Source: Opimibacter sp041746735 (lineage in GTDB: Bacteria; Bacteroidota; Bacteroidia; Chitinophagales; Saprospiraceae). Taken from it: a stretch of 64,000 nucleotides of DNA. The DNA is taken from NCBI GenBank assembly GCA_041746735.1, contig JBGTGP010000017.1, forward strand, positions 67,033 through 131,032. The letters are read 5' to 3'. Position 1 is the stretch's first letter. The number at the start of each line of letters is the position of its first letter. The position numbers were made by a program, and so were the translations under genes. Under the pieces are notes generated by a model that made no database searches, was not told the origin of the DNA, and worked only from the letters and a program-made list of their open reading frames with translations. Below, piece after piece: positions 53,176 to 61,433 of this stretch.

Positions 53176-53699
53176 TCCACAAATCTCGGATCAGCATCCA
53201 TGACGTGGCCGCAGTTGGGGCATGTCCGCATCTCGGTGGAAGCGTAAAATTCTTGGAAGCGGGGCAGGAAATCCTTTTCAATATTGGTCAGATGAAAGCG
53301 GGTATCATGAAGTTTGGTATTGCATTTTTCACAAAACCACATCAGTCCATCCTGCTCGGTTTGTTGTCGTTTGAGTTCGATGACCAGTCCGATCGTTCCT
53401 TCCGGTCGCATGGGGCTGTGCGGGGTGTTTCCAGGCAGGAGAAACATCTCGCCTTCCCGTATAGGGATATCCACGGCCTGGCCGTTTTCCTGGATGCGCA
53501 CATTGATATCACCTTCGAGCTGATAATAGAGCTCTTCGGTTTCGTTGAAGTGGTAGTCTTTCCGGGCATTGGGTCCGGCGACGATCATCACGATATAATC
53601 CCCGGCATCATGATAGAGATTCCGGTTGGCGACAGGTGGCTTGAGTTCGTGGCGATGCTCGTCTATCCAGGCCTGGAGGTTGAAAGGTCGGCGTATCAT
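53172..53699 (-). CDS. nbaC: 3-hydroxyanthranilate 3,4-dioxygenase
   Basis: A 175-residue cupin dioxygenase that opens the ring of 3-hydroxyanthranilate to give 2-amino-3-carboxymuconate semialdehyde. Iron ligands are visible in DYHFNETEELYYQ and PGNTPHSP. A C-terminal rubredoxin-like site with CEKC and CPNC matches the longer bacterial form. It provides the substrate for the decarboxylase at 62712-63728. Gene symbol follows the bacterial naming; the enzyme is also called HAAO. Confidence 0.92.
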   Translation of the reverse strand: MIRRPFNLQAWIDEHRHELKPPVANRNLYHDAGDYIVMIVAGPNARKDYHFNETEELYYQLEGDINVRIQENGQAVDIPIREGEMFLLPGNTPHSPMRPEGTIGLVIELKRQQTEQDGLMWFCEKCNTKLHDTRFHLTNIEKDFLPRFQEFYASTEMRTCPNCGHVMDADPRFVE

Positions 53700-53757
53700 G
53701 GTCTAAAATTAGGAATAATAATAGAAAATGGATGCAGGAGTGAGCCTGATTTGGGTC

Positions 53758-53852
53758 CGTATCACAATGTATCTATGCGTATCAAAACGTATCATTTTGA
53801 TAATGAAATTTCAAATCATAATCGTATATTTGCGTATCGAATCGTATCAAAA
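53758..53852 (+). promoter_or_regulatory. Phased decamer array upstream of fic
   Basis: Seven copies of a CGTATC-type motif start at 53758, 53768, 53778 and 53788, then at 53823, 53833 and 53843, each exactly ten bases from the next within a block. Two copies are variants (TGTATC at 53768, CGTATA at 53823). All are in the same orientation and on the same helical face, and the last lies about 10 bases before the fic ATG. This looks like an operator for cooperative binding, perhaps by the winged helix of the Fic protein itself. Confidence 0.7.
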
Positions 53853-53861
53853 AACAGAAAA

Positions 53862-54902
53862 ATGGACAACCGAGTGTATGATTTTAAGCTGAACATTGAA
53901 TGGAAACTGATCAACCTCATCAGCGAGATAGATCGGTTTGACTCACGTTGGACGGCTATTGACCGAAAGGAAGGTCATAGTCTCAAAGAGTTGAAAAGTA
54001 TAGCAACCGTAAGAAGCGTAGGGGCTTCCAACCGGATAGAAGGAAATAAAATGAGTGATGAAGAGGTGAATGTGCTGTTGCAAAAAATAGACATAACAAA
54101 ACTTAACGATAGGGATTCGCAGGAAGTTGTAGGCTATTTTGAGACGTTAGATCTAATATCAGAATCATACCAGGACATATCTATTACTGAAAGTCAAATA
54201 AAGAATTTGCACAACCGATTGATGAAATACAGCACAAAAGATGAATGGCACAAGGGAAATTTTAAAGAGCATAACAATGCTGTTGAAGCTACTTTTCCTG
54301 ATGGGACTCGCTACATTGTGTTTCAGACAACGGAAGCAGGTTTTGCAACCGAAGATGCTATGAGGCGGCTGGCGGATTGGTATAATGCTGAAAATGAAGT
54401 TCACCCCGTGATTAAAATAGCTTCATTTGTGTATGAATTTTTGAGCGTACATCCGTTTCAGGATGGCAATGGCAGATTAAGCCGACTTATTTCTACGCTT
54501 TTGTTGCTGAAGAACGGGTATAAATGGATACAATATGTAAGTTTTGAACATGAAATAGAAAGTCGAAAATCAGAATATTATCAGGTGCTTGGAAGTTGCC
54601 AGGCACAGCGCCCCAATGAAGATATAACGGGTTGGCTATTATTCTTTTTAAACTGCTTGGCAAATATTCAGCTACAGTTATTGGCTAAGCTGGAAATAGT
54701 CGGAGTGCAAACGCAATTGTCGGCGAGAGAAAAATCGATACTCACTATCATACAAAACCGTCCAGGCATTCAGTCGGGCGAAATTGCCAGAAAATTATCC
54801 ATACCTGCCCCAACGGTTAAAAGGATTTTATCTGCCTTGGTCGGCAAAGGACTAATAGAAATGCAAGGAAGCGGACGTAGCGTAAGCTATACCATAATAT
54901 AG
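53862..54902 (+). CDS. Fic-family protein with C-terminal winged helix
   Basis: A 346-residue Fic protein: N-terminal helical region (SVGASNRIEGNKMSDEE, containing the usual SxxxEG inhibitory-like motif SNRIEGN), the catalytic loop HPFQDGNGRLSR (His197), and a C-terminal winged helix (IQSGEIARKLSIPAPTVKRIL). Fic domains transfer AMP or other groups to proteins. The winged helix suggests DNA binding and possible autoregulation through the decamer array just upstream. The ATG at 53862 is the first start that begins this family cleanly; the open frame upstream is spurious. Confidence 0.88.
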   Translation: MDNRVYDFKLNIEWKLINLISEIDRFDSRWTAIDRKEGHSLKELKSIATVRSVGASNRIEGNKMSDEEVNVLLQKIDITKLNDRDSQEVVGYFETLDLISESYQDISITESQIKNLHNRLMKYSTKDEWHKGNFKEHNNAVEATFPDGTRYIVFQTTEAGFATEDAMRRLADWYNAENEVHPVIKIASFVYEFLSVHPFQDGNGRLSRLISTLLLLKNGYKWIQYVSFEHEIESRKSEYYQVLGSCQAQRPNEDITGWLLFFLNCLANIQLQLLAKLEIVGVQTQLSAREKSILTIIQNRPGIQSGEIARKLSIPAPTVKRILSALVGKGLIEMQGSGRSVSYTII

Positions 54903-54936
54903 CGAGTTCTTGAAATTGCTTGGCTCATACCATAGT

Positions 54937-54976
54937 TTGCTCCGGCATGCGGGGTGGGCCCGGGATGCCGGAGCAA
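54937..54976. repeat. Inverted repeat at the left edge of the repeat cluster
   Basis: TTGCTCCGGCAT (54937-54948) pairs exactly with ATGCCGGAGCAA (54965-54976) around a GC-rich 16-base loop. It contains the same GGAGCAA core as the hairpins at 55016-55115. The stretch 54903-55347 has no gene; it holds this hairpin, the repeat copies at 55016 and 55201, and a segment (54978-55019) also seen in part at 53732-53760. Confidence 0.65.
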
Positions 54977-55015
54977 GCATGATTTGGGTCCAGGTTGCAG
55001 GAGTGAGTCTGATTT

Positions 55016-55115
55016 GCTGTTGTTGGAGTTTGCTTCAACAACGGGGCACAGCTTCGGTGTTTGGGCACAGATCCGTGTTGCAGGAGCAAACTCCTGCAAC
55101 AGCAATACCTGCCGG
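55016..55115. repeat. BIME-like paired-hairpin repeat, copy A
   Basis: A 100-base unit with two hairpins in opposite orientation: GTTGTTGGAG-TTTG-CTTCAACAAC (55019-55042) and GTTGCAGGAG-CAAA-CTCCTGCAAC (55077-55100), separated by 34 bases. The second is close to the reverse complement of the first. A full-length copy about 91% identical lies at 57132-57231 on the other side of the island. Confidence 0.8.
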
Positions 55116-55200
55116 ATCATTTCCCGGGCTGCGGAATCGAACTGCTGCAACAGCAAAGCATGATGGTTCACTCACCATTGGATTTGATTGTGAATAGTTG

Positions 55201-55241
55201 GCTGTTGTTGGAGTTTGCTCCAACAACGGGGCACAGCTTCG
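55201..55241. repeat. BIME-like repeat, partial copy B
   Basis: The first 41 bases of the repeat (hairpin GTTGTTGGAG-TTTG-CTCCAACAAC and GGGGCACAGCTTCG) occur again here, then stop. The second hairpin is missing. Confidence 0.75.
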
Positions 55242-55389
55242 ACAAGTGAAAACAATTTTACACTTTCTAAGCAACTTTCAAGAGAAAGTCTTACATTTCG
55301 ACTGAATTGTAACTAAGTCTTTATTGAATTTGATAAAATTTATAATTATGAGGCCCAACCATTTTATAGTGGGTTAACTGCTCATTGTC

Positions 55390-56397
55390 ATGCTTGGCAG
55401 CATTACCTGCAAGTTTGATGAAATGGCTTTAAATGATATTGATCCGAAGAGCCAATTGGTTTCAGATACACAAAGGAGCTTTTTCCAGATAGGATATATT
55501 GAAATGAAAAACCCATTGATAGCCGATCGCATTCGACCAAGGAACTCGGAGCACTACGCAGATTCACTCTTTGCATATTTGTTGGATTTGGAGTTGAGTG
55601 ATCCGTATATTGAAAATCTGGTCTCATTGATTGGGTTTCCGGTTTGGACATTTGCCATTGTGCACGCCAAAGTTGACAGTATTTTGGAAACAGTAACATT
55701 GCCTTTTACAGGTACTGCTGATTCCACTACTCTCGGCCATCTTACTTGTGTGTATGACGGGGCAGTATGGAGTTGTACTGTGTTACGACGAGATACTTTG
55801 TATGCTGTGCCGGGTTCACAAGAGCTCATTCTTGATCCGAATGTACCTTCATACGTGTTCATGATCACGTTCTACGATGAAATTCTATTCGGTTATTATG
55901 ATTCAACACTGCACCTTTTGAAAAAGGTTATAAAAGATGGATTTGCTGATGGCCAGGAAGTAATCAAGCCCAGATGTGAAACGAGTATAACACAAACTTG
56001 CGAGTGGTGCACAGGTGCGTTTACCGGAAAAGAAATTATTGTGAGAGGGTGGTGGTGCAATTGTCAGGTATATATGGAATCTGTAAATTGCCAAGAGACA
56101 GGATATGGGCATACATTATGGGATGCAGGCGGATCAGACGGTGGAGGCGGAACTGGTGGTGGAACCGGTGATGGTGGTTCGGGTTGGAGTCCACCAGTAG
56201 TATGTCCATGTGGATGCACCCCTTATCTGGCTCCTTATTTGTGTTTGACTGATCCTGATTTGACAACGTATGGAGGCGTCTATATAGCAGCCTATAATCA
56301 ATTGGTTGTATATTTGTATGCAACTCATGCGGAATGGATTTTAAATAATGTTGGTCTCACTGAGATTAATAGCTATCTGGACTTTATAAATAATTAG
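55390..56397 (+). CDS. Cysteine- and glycine-rich secreted protein of unknown function, signal peptide interrupted
   Basis: A 335-residue frame from ATG 55390 with no recognised family. It has several cysteine clusters (TCEWCTG, GWWCNC, CPCGC) and a glycine-rich linker near residues 248-268, typical of secreted proteins of unknown type. In the same frame, an ATG at 55348 would begin a lipoprotein signal (MRPNHFIVG, then LLIVMLGSITC), but a TAA at 55375-55377 interrupts it at codon 10. The remaining ATG at 55390 leaves only MLGSITC before the cysteine, so export is doubtful. Either the gene is inactivated or the base call is wrong. The AT-rich composition differs from the flanking genes. Confidence 0.6.
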   Translation: MLGSITCKFDEMALNDIDPKSQLVSDTQRSFFQIGYIEMKNPLIADRIRPRNSEHYADSLFAYLLDLELSDPYIENLVSLIGFPVWTFAIVHAKVDSILETVTLPFTGTADSTTLGHLTCVYDGAVWSCTVLRRDTLYAVPGSQELILDPNVPSYVFMITFYDEILFGYYDSTLHLLKKVIKDGFADGQEVIKPRCETSITQTCEWCTGAFTGKEIIVRGWWCNCQVYMESVNCQETGYGHTLWDAGGSDGGGGTGGGTGDGGSGWSPPVVCPCGCTPYLAPYLCLTDPDLTTYGGVYIAAYNQLVVYLYATHAEWILNNVGLTEINSYLDFINN

Positions 56398-56416
56398 AGA
56401 AAATCAAGGGATATAT

Positions 56417-56566
56417 ATGATGTTTCCCTATGCAGGCTCAAATTGGGATGCCTCCGGACACTGTGATTATCTTTATCAACAAAATCCAGAGACATTGACA
56501 TACAAGACTACCTCTGGATTTAAATGGGAATGGGTTGGAGTAGCATATTTATGGATATTGGAATGA
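56417..56566 (+). CDS. Possible 49-residue protein coupled to the next gene
   Basis: A short frame from ATG 56417 encodes an aromatic-rich peptide (SNWDASGHCDYLY, SGFKWEWVGVAYLW) and ends TGA overlapping the next ATG by four bases. The overlap is typical of coupled genes. Its length is too short to judge coding potential, and it may be the remnant of a longer gene. No family known. Confidence 0.3.
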   Translation: MMFPYAGSNWDASGHCDYLYQQNPETLTYKTTSGFKWEWVGVAYLWILE

Positions 56567-56982
56567 AGCGATTCAAATTTATACTCGTAATTGCATTTAT
56601 GCTCATCTATTGCGGAAAGGGTTTAGCTCAACTCTCCCGAAATGAGATGATATCTTATTATAAATTGGTTTTCCTATATACATGTACAGAGCCATTTGAA
56701 GTTGACTGCGGCTTTCGGGAAGAAGTTTGCAGTTGGTATCCAGATGGGCTTGACAAAAGGAGTTATTTAGAAATTGCCAGCATGAGTGCCTTAGCTGGTG
56801 ATGAAATTCGTTTACATGTGAAAATGATTAATGAAAGTTCAAGTGGAAATGCGTATCCGTCCAGAGATTGTGTTTTAAAATATTGTCTTGATCAATATGA
56901 ATCTAAGAATATGCAAAAGATGGCAGTTGATTTTGCAAAAAGAATGAAGAAGGTAAATCCAATTGACTATCGTAAGTATTAA
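56563..56982 (+). CDS. Small secreted protein of unknown function
   Basis: A 139-residue protein with a good signal peptide (FKFILVIAFMLIYCGKGLAQ). The mature part contains five cysteines (YTCTEPFEVDCGF, EEVCSWYP, SRDCVLKYCLD) and is helical. I recognise no family. It lies in the island flanked by paired-hairpin repeats and is AT-rich like its neighbour, consistent with acquisition from elsewhere. The ATG at 56563 begins the signal; an in-frame ATG at 56524 would put charged residues ahead of it. About 290 bases to the next gene hold only the repeat at 57132. Confidence 0.65.
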   Translation: MKRFKFILVIAFMLIYCGKGLAQLSRNEMISYYKLVFLYTCTEPFEVDCGFREEVCSWYPDGLDKRSYLEIASMSALAGDEIRLHVKMINESSSGNAYPSRDCVLKYCLDQYESKNMQKMAVDFAKRMKKVNPIDYRKY

Positions 56983-57131
56983 TAATATCAACTTGAGGTC
57001 AAGTCATGCATACAAAATGTATCCTGTTGGATGATATCACTAATTCACGTTCATTTGGGGATGAATAGTGAACTTCCGCAACATCAACTTCGACCGGTGA
57101 CCTCATGATGAGCGTTGAATCAGCATGAATA

Positions 57132-57231
57132 GCTGTTGTTGGAGTTTGCTCCAACAACGGGGCACAGCTACGGTATTTGGACACAAATCCGGGTTGCTGG
57201 AGCAAACTCCTGCAACAGCAATATCTGCTGG
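57132..57231. repeat. BIME-like paired-hairpin repeat, copy C
   Basis: A second full 100-base copy with hairpins at 57135-57158 and 57193-57216, about 91% identical to copy A at 55016 and in the same orientation. The two copies enclose the island of unknown secreted genes. Confidence 0.8.
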
Positions 57232-57274
57232 TTCGTTTCCTGTGTTATGGAAGGTTACGTCTGATGCAGCAGCC

Positions 57275-58627
57275 TCACAATGCCATTAACTCCCGATACA
57301 CCCTATCCAATTCCGCCGGTCCAAGATCAGTATCCCGCAACTCCCGACAATAGTTGAGCAGCCACTCATCCTGCAGGTTGCCACGATGACGGGCGACGGA
57401 ATACGGAATATCCTCACAAAAGGTCACCAGATTGTATTTGGAGGCATAGTCCGGATACTGCTTTTCCAACTGCATTTCTATTTTACGCTTCGCAATAAAG
57501 TCCGGGTTATCTACATGATCCCGCATTTCATAATAATTCTCTACCGCCAGATCCGCAATGGCATCTGTATCCTTCTTCCGATCGAGCATATACGCAGCAA
57601 AAGCAGTTTCCCAATCTTCACTGGTCTGGTCCAGCATGTGATCCAGTTTGAGCACATCTTCCATCGCGCAGTTCATGCCCTGACCGTAAAACGGCACCAC
57701 GGCATGCGCCGCATCTCCCATGAGCATCGTACACGCGGTATGCCAGGGACTACATTTGATCGTCCCCAGTGAGCCCGTTGGATGGGCCTGAAAATCCTGC
57801 ACCAGATCCGGCATGAGCGGCACCAGGTCCGGAAATTGTGTATGAAAAAAATCATGCACCTCCCCGTGAGTCGTCAATTGATCAAATCCCGGCTGACCAT
57901 CAAAGGCCAGAAACAATGTCACCGTAAAACTGCCGTCGAGATTGGGCAGCGCGATGACCATATAACGTTGACGGGGCCAGATATGAAGCGCGTTTTTTTC
58001 GATCTGCCAGGTTCCACCCGGACCAGCGGGTATTTCCAGTTCCTTATATCCATGATCCAGAAACGCCTGACTGAAATTGAACCGGATCGTCGACCCTGCC
58101 TGCATAAATCCCTGTCGTACATCCGATCCCGCACCATCCGTCCCAAACAACACATCACCCGTGATATCAAAAGGCTGGCCTGTCACTGTATACTGGCCCC
58201 GCACACCAGCACGGAAGATATCGGTATGCGTTACGTTGTGATGAAACCGGATATCAATAAGGGGATGCTGAGAGGCCGTATTCAAGAGCAAGGCATTGAG
58301 ACCCGGTCGTGAAATAGACTGGATATGTTCTCCGGGACGACCACTATAAGGAAGCAGCATTGTCGTATCACCTCCAAGGGGATGGATCATCCGGCCCAGC
58401 ATGGGGATCGAGATATCCAATGCCTGCTGCTTAAGACCGGCCAGTTCGAGTGCCGCCAGTCCACGGTCTGAGAGTGCCAGGTTGATGGATCTTCCGGCAG
58501 CCATTTTTTCTTTGCGCAGATCACCTCGTTTTTCGAGCAGGGTGATCCTGTGGCCCCGCCGGGCAAGAGTTAGCGCTAATAGGGTGCCGCAAAGGCCGGC
58601 ACCGCTGATGATGACATGTGATGACAT
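57275..58627 (-). CDS. kmo: Kynurenine 3-monooxygenase
   Basis: A 450-residue flavoprotein hydroxylase: N-terminal FAD site GAGLCGTLLALTLARRGH, the conserved GRSINLALSDRGLAALE, the DG motif region LFGTDGAGSDVR, and the second FAD site GDAAHAVVPFYGQGMNCAMED. It converts kynurenine to 3-hydroxykynurenine with NADPH and oxygen. The ATG at 58627 starts the Rossmann fold directly; an in-frame ATG 33 bases earlier is possible. Divergent from the gene at 58709. With the nearby kynureninase, dioxygenase and decarboxylase it forms most of the kynurenine route. Confidence 0.94.
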   Translation of the reverse strand: MSSHVIISGAGLCGTLLALTLARRGHRITLLEKRGDLRKEKMAAGRSINLALSDRGLAALELAGLKQQALDISIPMLGRMIHPLGGDTTMLLPYSGRPGEHIQSISRPGLNALLLNTASQHPLIDIRFHHNVTHTDIFRAGVRGQYTVTGQPFDITGDVLFGTDGAGSDVRQGFMQAGSTIRFNFSQAFLDHGYKELEIPAGPGGTWQIEKNALHIWPRQRYMVIALPNLDGSFTVTLFLAFDGQPGFDQLTTHGEVHDFFHTQFPDLVPLMPDLVQDFQAHPTGSLGTIKCSPWHTACTMLMGDAAHAVVPFYGQGMNCAMEDVLKLDHMLDQTSEDWETAFAAYMLDRKKDTDAIADLAVENYYEMRDHVDNPDFIAKRKIEMQLEKQYPDYASKYNLVTFCEDIPYSVARHRGNLQDEWLLNYCRELRDTDLGPAELDRVYRELMAL

Positions 58628-58708
58628 GAGGGAAAGGTAGGGAAAACAAATTTTTTTCAAACCCCTTATACCCCGGCATTGAAAGGGTTACAGTATTTTG
58701 GCTGCCAA

Positions 58709-59770
58709 ATGCGCTATATCTGCTTGTCAAATATCATCCTAGTCTTTACGGGCTTGCTCTGCGGAGCCCTGGTGAGTCCTAGCCATGCTCAATTGGTTAC
58801 GATTCAGACTGAGCCCGTTTCAGTTGAGTATTACAGGCTACCGGACGAGCCACTCGATCCTTCGTTCACCACCTATAGTGCAGGATTGGATATCCAGTTC
58901 AGGGACCTGTCCAAAACCGGCCTCACCCAGTCGGGTCTGATCGACGAGTATATCCGGCTGGAAGGATATAAAAAAGTGGCATCCAAAGGCGATGTCCAAC
59001 TGGAAGCGGCCATTGGAGAGTTTATGATCTGGGGTGAATTCCGTAAAAACACCCGGAGTAAATCAAAAGACAAAGATGGAAATGAAAGGACGATCACGAA
59101 ACATTATATTGAAGTCAAATATAGCTTGCCCGTAGCCATCCAGGTCAAAGATAAAAACGGGCGTCGCCTGATCGATAAGTATATCTTCACCAACTCAGAT
59201 ACACGTACCTGGATATCACACTCTTTTAATGATCTTTCAGATCTCGATTCGTACTGGCGGAGCGAAAAGCAGTCCCGACTCAATACACTCCACAAGGAAC
59301 GTTTGCAGGAGGGATTGAAAGCAGTGTACGACCTGGTCAATTCAAAGTATGGGTTTCGCCTGATCCGGGATAACATCCGGTTTGAAATGATTGGTAAAAA
59401 AAAGCATCCGGAGTATAATGCTTTTAAGAAGAATCTGGAGATCATTAAGGCCGGATTCAAATTGATGACCGCAGAAGGAAGCCTTGACCCGATACGTATT
59501 CGGGTCAAGCCAGCACTGGAGTTTTATACTGCCAAAGCGCTGAAGTATTCGTCAAGTCAGGCTGATGAGGAGCGTCTGAAGCATATATGTCTGTACAATC
59601 TGGCGCTGGCCAATTTATGGCTGGAGAAATTTGATGAAGCGGAAGCCTACGCCAATTCTCTCTTGGAAATGAATGAACGTGACAGGGATGTACGGAGGAT
59701 ATTGCAGGAAGTCGAGTCTGTTAGAAACTCTCTTTCGTGGAACAATAGAGTGACCCGGCATGGGTTGTAG
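58709..59770 (+). CDS. Secreted protein of unknown function
   Basis: A 353-residue exported protein with a signal peptide (IILVFTGLLCGALVSPSHAQ). The N-terminal two thirds are beta-rich with repeated charged strands (VEYYRLPDEPLDPSFTTYS, then YSLPVAIQVKDKNGRRLID). The C-terminal part is TPR-like (ALKYSSSQADEERLKHICLYNL, WLEKFDEAEAYANSLL). No family is recognised. It is divergent from kmo, with about 80 bases between the starts. The ATG at 58709 is chosen because it begins the signal peptide. Confidence 0.72.
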   Translation: MRYICLSNIILVFTGLLCGALVSPSHAQLVTIQTEPVSVEYYRLPDEPLDPSFTTYSAGLDIQFRDLSKTGLTQSGLIDEYIRLEGYKKVASKGDVQLEAAIGEFMIWGEFRKNTRSKSKDKDGNERTITKHYIEVKYSLPVAIQVKDKNGRRLIDKYIFTNSDTRTWISHSFNDLSDLDSYWRSEKQSRLNTLHKERLQEGLKAVYDLVNSKYGFRLIRDNIRFEMIGKKKHPEYNAFKKNLEIIKAGFKLMTAEGSLDPIRIRVKPALEFYTAKALKYSSSQADEERLKHICLYNLALANLWLEKFDEAEAYANSLLEMNERDRDVRRILQEVESVRNSLSWNNRVTRHGL

Positions 59771-59806
59771 GAACAACTGAGATGACGATCCCCACTTCCG
59801 ACGTGA

Positions 59807-61351
59807 TTATTTATCGCCGAACCGGACGATAGCACTTGTCTGGGCCGGAACTTCCAAAACATCATGTGCCTGTATAGCTTGACCAGTGACCAGGTTGGTA
59901 GCCGGATCCATGATGGGAAATGAAACTTCGTTATCGCTCAGATTGTGGACAACCCAGCAAGTGGTGGTGTCGTCTCCGACAGTATAACTCAGCACGGCGT
60001 TGTTTTGCATATCTCTGAAGGTCAGGGTGCCTGAATGGAGCACCGGATTTTCCTTTCGGATGGCAATCCATTTCTTATAGTGATGATATATGGATGCAGG
60101 GTCCTTCATTTGGTCAGCCAGTGATAGTACTTGCGGACTCACGGAATATACCGGTTTTTCCCAGCGGGTATTCATCAGCGGATTTTCATCCCAGGGAAAC
60201 GGTTCACGCAGGTGGATATCGGGTTTGACCCCTAACATGCCGATTTCTTCGCCGTAATAGATATAAGGCGTGCCCGGTAATGTGAGCAGCAGGGCTGCGG
60301 CTAATTTCGATTTGCCGGGATCTCCACCGAGCGTGGATCCTATACGGTTCATATCATGATTGGATAGCAAAAGGGCATCTTCAAAAGGGACAGCTGATGC
60401 ATTGTACGTTCTTCGAATACTTTCCCACACAGAAATAAATTTTCCTGCATCTCCCATGAGGATGGCTTCAGGTATAGCTTTACTCAATTCGAAATTGAAA
60501 AGAGAAGGAAGTCCTTTAAAAAGTTTGGCCAGCATAAATGGATCAGCCCATACTTCGCCGATGATTTTGACCTCCGGATTATAGGTGCGCATCGTCGTGG
60601 TAAATTCTTCCCAAAACCGTCGTGTGTCATCAAACCGATCATCAGGGTAAATATGCTTGGCCGCATCCAGCCGGAAACCATCGATGCCTTTGTCGAGCCA
60701 GAATTTTCCAATTGCATAAACCTCCTCCAGTACCGGCGGATGATCAAAATTGAGATCCGGCATACCTTTCCAGAAAAAACCATAGTACCGCTCTGCATCA
60801 CCCGGCCATTCGTGCCATTGCGTCAGATTGTCGGAATCGAAGGTGGCTGATTTTTTAAATATGGCATCCTTTACCTCTTCATAATCTTTCCAAACATAAT
60901 ACTGGCGATGGGGGTCATCCGGTGAACTGGTGGAGGCAACAAACCACGGATGTTCGGAAGAAGTATGGTTGATGACCAGATCCAGGATGATTTTCATCCC
61001 GCGTTGATGTACTTCCTTGATAAGTCGGTCCATATCCGTCATAGTACCATAATCCGGATGGATCGTATAATAATCTGTAACGTCGTATTTATGATAGGAG
61101 GGAGATGGATGAACCGGCATCAACCAGATCGCTGTGGCGCCCAGGTCGTGGATATAATCCAGTTTGGATATCAGGCCCGGCAGGTCGCCAATCCCGTCAC
61201 TGTTGCCGTCACAGTATGACCGCACATATACTTCGTAGACGATCTCAACTGGGGTGGTGGGTGGACTACCGGACATACTGGCGGATTGGCACGACGGTAA
61301 GATAGTAAGAACATGAAGGACAATCAAAACCAGGATCGGGTAGCGTTTCAT
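59807..61351 (-). CDS. Alpha-amylase family glycoside hydrolase (GH13), lipoprotein
   Basis: A 514-residue lipoprotein (lipobox TILPSC) with the four GH13 regions: DLVINHTS, GFRLDAAKHI with the nucleophile Asp, IIGEVWADP with the acid Glu, and LLSNHDMNR. The early YEVYVRSYCDGNSDGIGDLPGL fits amylases that act on maltodextrins. It is probably anchored in the outer membrane or periplasm for starch use. It sits between kynureninase and kmo, an odd position, and may simply be packed there. Confidence 0.9.
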   Translation of the reverse strand: MKRYPILVLIVLHVLTILPSCQSASMSGSPPTTPVEIVYEVYVRSYCDGNSDGIGDLPGLISKLDYIHDLGATAIWLMPVHPSPSYHKYDVTDYYTIHPDYGTMTDMDRLIKEVHQRGMKIILDLVINHTSSEHPWFVASTSSPDDPHRQYYVWKDYEEVKDAIFKKSATFDSDNLTQWHEWPGDAERYYGFFWKGMPDLNFDHPPVLEEVYAIGKFWLDKGIDGFRLDAAKHIYPDDRFDDTRRFWEEFTTTMRTYNPEVKIIGEVWADPFMLAKLFKGLPSLFNFELSKAIPEAILMGDAGKFISVWESIRRTYNASAVPFEDALLLSNHDMNRIGSTLGGDPGKSKLAAALLLTLPGTPYIYYGEEIGMLGVKPDIHLREPFPWDENPLMNTRWEKPVYSVSPQVLSLADQMKDPASIYHHYKKWIAIRKENPVLHSGTLTFRDMQNNAVLSYTVGDDTTTCWVVHNLSDNEVSFPIMDPATNLVTGQAIQAHDVLEVPAQTSAIVRFGDK

Positions 61352-61433
61352 GTTTGCAAAATACGTAACCCGATGGAGGATACATTAAAACAGTACATCA
61401 AGCGGAGGCGAACAGATTCTTAAATTTAGTCCA

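Noticed and set aside
53106..53861. N-terminal extension of fic
   Set aside because: It is antisense to the dioxygenase gene and would pass through the decamer array.
54887..55274. Several short frames on both strands over the hairpin repeats
   Set aside because: They are translations of repeat DNA (for example LLEQTPTTA recurs at both repeat sites), not genes.
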